NCBI GenBank assembly: GCA_905178155.1
Contig: CAJINV010000011.1
Location: 1,139,982 to 1,203,981, forward strand
Length of the DNA stretch: 64,000 nt
Direction of reading: 5' to 3'
Source: Amoebophrya sp. A120
Taxonomy: Eukaryota > Sar > Dinophyceae > Syndiniales > Amoebophryaceae
The notes beneath the pieces are model-generated. The model was given only the letters and a program-made list of their open reading frames with translations. It made no database searches and was not told the origin of the DNA. How positions within the stretch are numbered: position 1 is the first letter of the stretch; every line of letters begins with the position of its first letter. This document shows positions 23,862 through 32,679 of the stretch, piece after piece. The translations under genes and the position numbers were made by a program.

Positions 23862-25150
23862 ATGGCAACATTAGCGTCTCCCGAAGCAGGTCCTGGCGCA
23901 ACCACCTCTGGTCCGCACTGCAAGCTCAAGCTCTCCCTCTGGGGTTTTGAATCACGCTCGTCCGGAATCCGGGCATTGCGCATCGTTCGCACTAACGATA
24001 ACAGCGACCACAAGACACGCGCCGAAACAAGTGCAGCCGTGGATGAAGAAAAAAATGGAAGACGTCAAGATGCCCCCGCTAGTTGTGCCGCGCTCCTGGC
24101 TTCCATAAATCTTCCTGCCGCGGCCGCCACCACGGACTGGCGCTCCCGCGCAACACCGCTCGCAAGGAGCACGATTGTGGTCGAAATGTTGGCGAACGCG
24201 AAGAACCGTGATGCATTTTGTGATGTGAACGAAGAACAAGTAGATGGGCATCAAACCTCCAGTTGTAACGACGCACATTCCACATTGCGCGACGAAGTCT
24301 GGCGGCTGGAGCTTTTTGAGCACGAACTGCCAATACAACCACGAGAAGATGCTGGTGCAGCCGGAATAGAAGAGTCGTCACATGCCGCCCCGGTGTGCTC
24401 GTCTGCTCACGGAGAAGAAAAATCAAACCCTAAATACACGATGCTTTTCCCGCTCTCCGCCTGTAAGGACCTGTTTCGCAGCAATCCGGATAGCGTCGAT
24501 CAAGACCGGAAATGGCGGGGGCTGGTGCCGTTCGCAGAGACCGAGCAAGTAGCGAAGATGAACGCGGGGGCTCCGGAGGAGGCAGAGACCTTCCTGACGC
24601 AAGTGGTCGCTGGAAATCTCGGGAAACAGAAGCTAGACATGGAAATTCGTATTTTTATACTGAAGAGCTTTAAGTATTATCATGATCATTATGATCAGTT
24701 GGCGTGAAGATGATTTTTGTTCTGGTTTTGCAAAAATTTTATGCACGACCACGAGGTGGATGTGGAGGAGTAGCAGAAAATCAAAATATTTTGTGTGTCT
24801 ATTCAGACGAAAGCGGAATCGCTATCGTTGCTCCAAGAAAAGTACTGTGCTTTTCATATACAGATCTTCTCGAATGGTCCACCGGCGCCGTTGTGGACGA
24901 ACCGTTCGTCCCCAGCTACGTGGAGCCCGAAGAAGCGCAGCTAGATCGGGGAAGGGACTTGTATTCGGTATTGCTGTCGCTTCAGCAGGATGAACATGAA
25001 GCCGAACCCGAACTCGACCCAGGGTTAAAAAGACAGGAGGAAGCAGGAATAATAGCACAACCAGCTCCTCCACCTGTGGCTGCAGCTCAACAAAAAGGAT
25101 TTCTGTATAACATGATGCACATGAACCTTCACATTGGCGCAAGTAATTGA
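23862..25150 (+). CDS. Unrecognised protein of about 376 aa, two exons
   Basis: Exons 23862-24648 and 24807-25150. The ATG in context caagATGgc is the first in frame. The N-terminal part contains a KLKLSLWGF segment near residue 22 and an Ala/Arg-rich stretch. The middle has two Cys/His-sprinkled but irregular stretches that do not look like zinc fingers. The second exon has a hydrophobic stretch (SGIAIVAPRKVLCFSYTDLL) and an acidic, Pro/Ala-rich tail. No signal peptide or transmembrane helix is obvious and no family is recognised. Alternative in-phase acceptors between 24755 and 24777 would add up to 17 residues at the junction. Confidence 0.5.
24649..24806 (+). other. Probable GT-AG intron in the 376-aa gene
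   Basis: The donor is aattc|gtattt. The acceptor tgtgtgtctattcag has the best pyrimidine tract of several in-phase AGs. Both exons are in phase 1 at this junction. Confidence 0.5.
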
Positions 25151-25645
25151 CAGACATCAACAACTTCTGAATTAATATTTCTCAAAGATTAGCGCTTGAT
25201 GTTCCTTCGCTTCTTGGTCAGCGGGATTTTGCAGACGCTAAACCACGTGAACTTTACTTATCTGCTTCGGTCGTCTCGAACTCGATGTGCTTTTGGATCT
25301 GCATCTGGTTGAAGTTGATTATGGTTTTGCAAAAAGAAAAATGCCGGGGTCCTCGTTCGTCGTGTGGGCCGTGTGTACTTACACTTAGGAAGCCAAGCAG
25401 CCTGTGGATTTTTTTTGCCGGCCCCTCTGCTCCTGGAAATAGAAATTGGACAAATTCAAAGTATTGGCAGTGGCTTGTCTGCCTGAGTCGTACTTCTAGG
25501 TTTCCACTCGGATATTTCGTACCCTTTGCCTTTCCTTTTCCATGTAGACGCGAAGAACTTAGTCAGAAATAGAACTTCAACTTCTTCACCGTGCAAAGAA
25601 AGATCTAGACTCCCTACCTTGGTAAAGAGCAACAGAAAAATAAAA
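25151..25645. other. Intergenic spacer
   Basis: No convincing coding sequence. An open frame at about 25285-25572 has no motif and lacks the base composition of the neighbouring exons. Confidence 0.35.
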
Positions 25646-26336
25646 ATGTCGCCACTCCCTACAATTACGCTCCTCAGAGCGGCAACAGCGGTTCTCATTC
25701 TCTCCGTTGACCTCGTTTGGGCCGAGTGTTGTTTTCGCATCGGATACGGGGTGCGCATGAAGCCGTGCTGTCTGAAAATTTTGGACAACTGCGACGAGTT
25801 TAACAAACAACGGCAAACACTGGGAGGCACAATCGGCAGAAGTCCAACCCAGTGTCCCGCCACCGCCGATGCAGCAGCGATCATGATTCGGGGAGTATAT
25901 TATAATTGGTTCTGTGTTCGATCTAGTTGTATTGGCAAGTAGTTCCAGTTGCTGTCAGTGTCATCTCTGGTGCTCTTTCATTGCTCTTGCAGCAATACAA
26001 CCGATGAATTTGAATCGTAAAAATACAACACGACTCGTCAATAAGCTTATTTTTCTTTTATCACAGCCCCACAGCGTCGGCGTCGCCGACTCACCCACGG
26101 CAACCAAGAATCTGTTGCTGAACGAACAGAAAGCATCAGCATCACAAGGCGCAAGCGAAAAGCCTTTTTTCTCCACAACGTCACTCTCCAGCCTCTGCCT
26201 AATTCTTGCCGCGGTGGCGGCAATTGCCGCGATCATCATCGCGTTCGCGCGGAAACGGAGCCCCCTGCTGACGCAAAGGCTTCTCGGAAGAACGGAAATG
26301 ACCGGCGCGGCGGGCGGGGAGGCACCCGTGGAGTGA
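25646..26336 (+). CDS. Small secretory/type I membrane protein with a double-CC motif
   Basis: Exons 25646-25894 and 26067-26336 encode about 172 aa. A hydrophobic N-terminus (LLRAATAVLILSVDLVWA, about 8-26) looks like a cleavable signal peptide. It is followed directly by ECCFRIGYGVRMKPCCL and, further on, TLGGTIGRSPTQCP. From memory, this CC..IGYG.....PCCL plus LGG...CP arrangement recurs in many dinoflagellate proteins of unknown function; I could not check this. The second exon carries a polar linker, one transmembrane helix (LCLILAAVAAIAAIIIAF, about residues 132-150) and a short basic cytoplasmic tail. The expected topology is lumenal or extracellular cysteine domain, single span, cytosolic C-terminus. 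Six cysteines in the ectodomain suggest disulfides. Confidence 0.7.
25895..26066 (+). other. GT-AG intron of the double-CC membrane protein gene
   Basis: The donor is cgggga|gtatat and the acceptor is ttcttttatcacag|cccc, phase 0. It separates the cysteine-rich ectodomain exon from the transmembrane exon. Confidence 0.65.
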
Positions 26337-27087
26337 TTCTGCATTTGAAACGAATGCAGGTTGAACTAGGTAGTGGTTGCTGCAAGAAGAGGACGATTCG
26401 GATTTACACACAATTAGTGATAACGCGGGGTCCGCAGCAGCAAATGGCATTTGATTTAAGAATGTGAATGTCAACGTGCCCCTGTTGACCGCCGCGGCCG
26501 GCTAATGCACACACAGTAGATGATACAATCGAAATCAAACACAAATTCCGCAAGTATTCGGCCTACATCTGTTGATAGGGCGATGTTGTATCGCATCCTC
26601 TGCTACTCCTGAATGTTCTACCGCCGACGTTCTTTTTCCTTCGTACTACTACGGCTACCGAGTATTTCTAGTTTCTTGCCAACGAGCGCACCTTGAGTCG
26701 AGGGGGCAGGTGGTGCGTGACTTCTTCTAATTGCATGCTGGGTTGCGGTTGTGTCGCTGGTGAGCACGGCTTGATGTGCAGGTGGTTGCTGGTTTTTTTG
26801 TTCTTGCGTATCTCGTCTTCAGTCTTGCCCGCAGTAGAAATGATCAAAATACAAATAGATGAATAGTCATGCGGTTGTAGTTGTTTGCGGCCACAACTAC
26901 ATAGTACCAGAAAGCTCATTTCTGCGCAACAGAATTTGGCGCTTCCACGTATAATGCCAACGACCCATTGGCATTGCACTGATGACGAGAAATGATTTGC
27001 GCAGCAAGTTGAGCACAGCCTCAATTTTCATCTTTCAGTAACAGTAATTGAAAGACGCCTGCTTCGCCGGGCAGGCTTCTTGTCAAG
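26337..27087. other. Intergenic spacer
   Basis: No gene recognised. A 118-codon open frame on the minus strand (26668-27024) has no motif and is probably chance. Confidence 0.35.
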
Positions 27088-29256
27088 ATGCCGATCTCCA
27101 GCCTTTCCCGGGAGTTTGTCCGGGAAATCAAGGAGAACTACCCGGAAATCCGATCCCTCATATCCAAAGTAAAAGATTTCCCGTATTACATGTACAAATG
27201 CAGTTTCTGCATGGCAAACTTTCTTTCAATGCTATTCAGAATGACAAGTTCTTGGTGAAGTTTGTGATGCGTAGTACGGGAAGTTTGTATTGTATACCTG
27301 AACCTGGCCCGCAACGAGATCGCGGAAATCAATTCACTGGAGTCTCTCGCGAGCCATCTGGTCTCCCTGGACCTGTCGTGGAACCGAATCACGGAGGTGG
27401 GGTTCGGCCTCCTCTGCCTCGTGCACCTGAAGCAGTTGGTACTAAGATGGTTACTACAACCTCGAACATCAAGTGACGGAGGTTTTAGACGCACCACGGC
27501 AAATGATTTTTGCATTCCTAGACCTAGTGGTCGTCGATCAACATGAGATCGTGATTGTCCTTGAGATCTTCCAAAGTGTACACCGATATTATCGCAGATT
27601 GAGATTCGAAATGCAGAATGAAGAGTTCGTGATTTCTATCTTCAGGTTCTTGCCCACAACGAGATATCGCAGCTGCACAACACCAACTTCACGAGTTTGA
27701 AATGCCTGGTCCGCCTGGATCTGAGCAACAACCTCCTGCAGGACCGGGTGAGCACGATCACGGCCTTCGAAACGCTGGACTCCCTGGTCGATCTGAACCT
27801 GACAGAAAACGCTGCGGACACGAATACCTGGGTGGACTCAGTTCGCGAACGCCTCCCGCAGCTGCACGTGTACAATTTCGAAAGACTGCTGCCAGAAGGG
27901 TCGGCGTCATCCCTACCTCCTTTAATCGCCTCCTCCACGGCTGTTGCGCTGCATGGCACAACAAGAAGTACAAATGCGGGCGCAATATCAAGCAGCCATC
28001 AAATGCACAACGCGGTGACCAGTACCACAACCACATGCAGAGCGGCCCAATTAGCGCTGCAGCTTCCGCCACGGACTAGTCCATCGCAGATGTTGCGCGA
28101 GCAATCCAATACGGCGTCCTCCTCTGGTTCCGCTAGTTCCTCGAGGAAGCCCGCGCTGGCCGGGCTCAAATATTACGGTGCGCCAGTGCATCAACCCGCG
28201 GGAAGCTACACGACCAGTTGCGGTGGCGGGAATCTGACCAGCACCAGCGAAGAAGAAACAATGGATCAGATGATCGGAATGAGGAAGGAAAAGCTGAAAG
28301 AGCAGCAAGGGGTGACGTCTTCGCTCGCGCAGATGTCCGAGCAAGCGGAGGAGGAACTACAGCAAGGCACCAGTAGTGAGCAACGAGGAGCTGCAAATGC
28401 AATAGAGAACACTTCCTCGTCGATTCCCGGAGCTGCAGCCACAAATAAAACGCTGAAGGCGAATCCCATCCCGAATCCCGAACTTGTGCGTGGCGGGTGG
28501 GAGACATTTGGCGGAAGCAAGGCGTCGACGTCGCGGTTGATAGCGGCGGAGGAAGAACAAGCGGTTACTTCATCGCACCAGGTATTACGTGATCAAGAGC
28601 CGTTCGCTATTTATCATACAGGGTCGGGCTCGGGGTCGGGAGGTGCCTCGGCATCAACAAAAATCCTGCCGTCCCAGATGACCAGCGAGAGCAGTAGAAA
28701 CCGATTCTTCAGCGAAGATCATTTTCCGACTGCTTCAGGGTACTCGGGCAAACTCGCCCAACTATCCGGTCCGGGACCGAGTGCATCGTCCTCCAGTACT
28801 GCGTTCCGCAGCCAGCCACTGTACCGGCCGACGCCGAACGAGAACAATCTCGAGCACGATCCGAATTTCTACGACGAGAATCGCCACTTACGCATTCTCG
28901 TCGAACCCTGTCCCAGCCCCTTGGAACAGCAGCAGCAGCAGTCATCTGACCCGCGCGTGGCCAGGACGTCGAAAAGGGAGCAGGCACTGCATCAAATGAC
29001 AGAACAAAATAGTCCGAGCTCCACCGCGGCGCTGGCGACGTTCACAACCACGAAAAAGGAGGAGGTGGCGTTTGAGCAAGTTCTGGAAGTGCACCAGTGG
29101 GCCATGACGGTGTTGGACGATCTAGACGCTCGCGTGGCCAGAGGGGAGGATCGTCACGCGGTGTGGCGTGAGGCCGTGTGGACTCTGGCGGTGGAAAAGC
29201 GGTGCCTCGAGCTGGAAGCGGAAAAACAGATTCAGGACGTATTAGCGGTAGTGTAA
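27088..29256 (+). CDS. Leucine-rich-repeat protein, SDS22-like N-terminus
   Basis: Exons 27088-27160, 27302-27438 and 27646-29256 give about 606 aa. The first 150 residues hold at least four LRRs of the (L/I)xxLxLxxNxI type: IRSLNLARNEI, LVSLDLSWNRI, LKQLVLAHNEI and LVRLDLSNN, then LVDLNLTEN as a cap. This type usually forms a curved protein-binding face, as in SDS22 and axonemal LRR proteins. The remaining 450 residues are Ser/Ala/Gly/Gln-rich and probably disordered. The C-terminal 70 residues (from about AFEQVLEVHQWAM) are charged and probably helical. The LRR register is restored only after removing the first intron as an introner, which supports that model. The partner is unknown. Confidence 0.75.
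27161..27301 (+). mobile_element. Introner 5, in the LRR gene
   Basis: Inverted arms share TTCCCGTA.TAC (left about 27177; right at 27274-27283). The outer ends read TATCC on the left and, reverse-complemented, TATAC on the right. The flanks CCTCA (27156-27160) and CCTGA (27297-27301) match at 4 of 5 positions and lie in the same codon phase. Excision yields a perfect LRR. Confidence 0.65.
27439..27645 (+). other. GT-AG intron 2 of the LRR gene
   Basis: The donor is cagttg|gtacta and the acceptor is tttctatcttcag|gttctt, phase 0. The junction falls inside an LRR (LKQL joined to VLAHNEI). Confidence 0.8.
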
Positions 29257-29380
29257 TGATTCCTCACGATGATGATAAGTACTATTTTGATGTTGATCAA
29301 CATCCATGGCACTGGCAGATGACTATATTTATATTTTTTCATTCTTGTTGGGTGAAATTATAATTAAGGAATGCACAGAA
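29257..29380. other. Very short AT-rich intergenic gap
   Basis: Only about 124 bp separate the LRR stop from the most likely next start. The T-rich run at 29328-29350 could serve as the pyrimidine tract for a trans-splicing acceptor, which would fit a polycistronic arrangement. An earlier in-frame ATG at 29306 would shorten the gap to 49 bp. Confidence 0.3.
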
Positions 29381-31143
29381 ATGGAAAAACTTCAACACTT
29401 CCAGGTCGCTGCTTCCATGTCGATGTCTGCGACGGCCCAGCCAGACGCTCAGCCTCTCTCGACGTCCACGGGGAAGAAGTACATGAAAGGAGTGACGGAA
29501 GGGGAAAACACAGGCGACCACGACGCACAGGATCAACAGCTGGACGAGCATGATCCCGGAATCCACGACGAAGCACAAGACTCCCGACTCCATTCGAAGA
29601 AGCGAGCGAACTCGCGAAGACCCAGCAACGCTCTGTCAGCAGCATCAGGGCTGCTGAATAAAAGTGACGTTGTAGGTCCCGCTCTAAGTACGACTGTTGC
29701 CGCGCAGACGCAGACCGTCGAAGTGGACCACGACAATGAGCTTCAAGACGAGTTGCTCGCCGGCCAGAAAAGCTCGCGGAGGGGCTCTCGCGTGTTGGCC
29801 CAGTCGGTTTCCGCCACCGTCAATATTGCAAATGGAGGTTGTATGAACGACCACAACGATCATCAGGATAAGGACGTCGAGTTGCAGGAGTCGTTGATTT
29901 ACCGTCGGAAGAGAACCAGGACGAACTCAAAACACAAACCACCCGCAATGCCACACACTGCAGCAGGAGTAGGACCAGGAGGTGTAGTTGCTCTTGCTGC
30001 ACTCAGCGGCGCAAGAACCCCAGCAACCGCCCAGCAAAATGTCCTCGACAAAAGCAGCAGCAGCACTTCTGGGCTTTTCGGGAAGCAGTACCAGTTCGAC
30101 GAAAAAGACCTGCTGCAGTTTGTCGACGACAAACTCCAGGACCAGCTGGAAGTGGCGCAGAACACCTGGAATTCCGGCAAACTGGACCTGTTCGCTGCTT
30201 TTGATAAATGCCTGAACTTCTCCATCCGAGGGAGGTTGGACGCGCAGGCGGAGAAACTGCAGAAGCTAGAGACGCAGGTGCTCGAAGCGACGCTGCTTCT
30301 GCAGGCAAAGAATAGCGGATTCAACCTGATGTCCCTGGGTGTGGCGGGTGGAGAGCAGCAGAACGAGGGAAAATCCGCACTTATTCCACTCTCGAGCAGC
30401 TCGTCTTCCAGCTCAGTCATGCAACAAAATGAGAGGAATCCGCGACTCGTCCCCGACGAGCAACTGCAGCTCCACGCCTGCGTCACGCGTCTGCGAGCAG
30501 AAAAGCAGGATCTGCAGCACCGGTTGTCGCAGGCTTTGCAGGTAAAAACTGATATATTTAAGTATAGGTTCGTTTTCGTCTTCATCTAGCATCGGCTTTT
30601 ACTATCATGTGACTCACCACTCTATTTTTTTCTATTGCGTTTCCACATTTTCTTTCGTTTCAAAAAAAAACACAGGACCTCGAGAAGCACCAGTCATCTA
30701 GCACGGCTGCAATAGTTGTACCCAAGAACGATGACCTACCACCACCACCACCCCTGCCCGAGCGGCGGACCTCAGAACTGGACTGGAAGCGGAAGTTTCT
30801 CGCTGCGCAAGAGCAGCTGGAGCGCTACGAGAAGCAAGCGGACGCCGCCTGGAAGCGGTTAGAAGCGACGCCGACTGGAGGTACCAGTTTGGACTTCCGA
30901 GGAGGTGATGGGGAAGAGGAGAAAGGCGAAGGAGGTCAACTTCTCACCACCCCAGCGAAAATAAATCCCGCTTCATCTGCGACTTCTGGTGCCGTGGCAA
31001 ACACAAAGGATGATCCGGCAGGGGCCGCACATCCATCCTCGAACACACCGTCGCTGACCGGGACAAGTGATCTTGTTTCGCTTTTCCGGGGACTGCAAAA
31101 GCTCGACGTCGGACGCTTAAACTTGCCGCCAAGGCCGCTGTAG
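29381..31143 (+). CDS. Coiled-coil protein, function unknown
   Basis: Exons 29381-30541 and 30676-31143 give 542 aa. The N-terminal half is low complexity, acidic/His-rich, with two basic clusters (SKKRANSRRPS; YRRKRTRTNSKHK) that could be nuclear signals or phosphosites. Around residues 235-325 lies a helical segment (DLLQFVDDKLQDQLEVAQ; AQAEKLQKLETQVLEA), and a second coiled-coil stretch spans the intron (LHACVTRLRAEKQDLQHRL; WKRKFLAAQEQLERYEKQ). The C-terminus is disordered. No enzymatic motif is seen. I chose the ATG at 29381 because the 75 bases before it look like an AT-rich leader; the ATG at 29306 is also in frame and would add 25 residues. Confidence 0.65.
30542..30675 (+). other. 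GT-AG intron of the coiled-coil gene
   Basis: The donor is gctttgcag|gtaaaa and the acceptor is aaaaaacacag|gacctc, phase 0, preceded by a T-rich tract. Confidence 0.8.
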
Positions 31144-32679
31144 ACCGACCACGTGGAATAAGAAAGAAAAACATAATGAGAAGATTTAGATTTCAATAAT
31201 TCAAAGAGTCGATTGTCCGGCTCAAATAGCTAGAAAGCTATGCAAACTGCTGGTCGTGTCGTGGTAATTCTATTGCTATACTGTCAAATGACAGTTTCTT
31301 GAAGCCTTTCTTTACATTCCTCACCGCGCGAGGATATACCCTGCTCTGTATTTGAATTCAACTTAGTTCTTGCTCAACTTTCATGATACGACGCTGAAGT
31401 TCTACTAGCAGCACTTCTGTTGTTCGTGTGTGTGCATGTCCATTGAATTTGTGACTGAACTACAAAAGAATTGAGCCAGTTATTTCGAGAAAATAGTTGC
31501 GGTGGTGAAGGTGATTATGCTTATAGTCGACCTCATGTATTTAAATTTATACCGGAAAGAAGTTCTTGAACAATCGGTTTTGTCCTGCTCGTCGTGAGGT
31601 GCAAAAATTAAGAATATCCGCTGCTGTAGTTGCGCATAATAAAAGGCACGCAACAAGAACTGCGTACACAGTTTCCTGTGCATATTACTTAGGCAAGTCT
31701 GATTGCTGATTAAAACAGTGTTGAGGGCCGCGAGTAGACCTACCATGTGATGAATGACATGATTCTCGACCTGTGTGAGTAGATGACCGCGCTCCTGGCG
31801 CGTGGTTTTTACTTCTGTTAAAGTAGATATCTCCCGCTCCCCTACGCTGCCATCGTTTTCGCTTACGCTTTCGCGTCCTGACTAGAAGCGTCGCTTCTCG
31901 TAGCGGCAGCGAGAAGAGCACGAGAAGACGCACATGAATATCAGTTGTGTGTGTTATTTCTTGGTGGACCGGCTCCTTGAAAGTACTTTCAGTCGGAGGA
32001 AACTTGACTATGACTTGGTGTTCGAAATTTTCTTTGTTTCACAATTAGTGAAGCGCTCCTACAAGAATAAGACAACGAGGGAATTCTAGTTGAGAGACAC
32101 AGACGTTTCACCCTGCATTGGGCACATCGCCGGAGAAACATGAATAAATGGTTTATTTGGTACAACCATCGAAGGTACTAGCAGGCACTGGGCGTGATGT
32201 GGTACTATTGGCACTACCTTCGTTGGAGGTCTACAACCTCCGTTCCTTCTCACCTTTCTTTATTCAGGTGTTGCAAAAAAACTCCCGCTCGTACCTAGCC
32301 TCGAAGATTTTATGTCGCCCACAGTTACAGTTTTGCTATTTTTTCAGATAGAAGATGACAAAAGAAGTATGGGGCCAGGCGGCTCCTTTTTCTTGTTCCC
32401 CAGATCGGTCTCGACACCCACCACCCTAAATCTGATATTTCCGAAACCAAAACTACACGCTCGTAACATTACTGCAAAGAGGAGATGAAACAGAGCATTG
32501 CGTAGTACTATGGCAGCACTTCCATGACGCAACATCAAGATGATCCTGAGGGTCGTCCAACGGAATGAGATGAATCGGGGCGCCAGGAAAACGAATTCCT
32601 GAAGACATCAGTTCTTGCTTTTTTGTCCTCAGCACCAGCTCGTAGTTGGGCCGTGATTCATTGCGACCCCAACACGGCC
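31144..32679. other. Long intergenic spacer
   Basis: No gene supported. A 67-codon ATG frame at 32148 ends shortly after a ctttctttattcag sequence that resembles a splice or trans-splice acceptor, so a non-coding 5' exon of the next gene could lie here. Another acceptor-like ttttgtcctcag sits about 47 bp before the next gene's ATG. Confidence 0.35.

Noticed and set aside
26668-27024. 118-codon minus-strand frame
   Set aside because: It lies in AT-rich intergenic DNA with no recognisable features.
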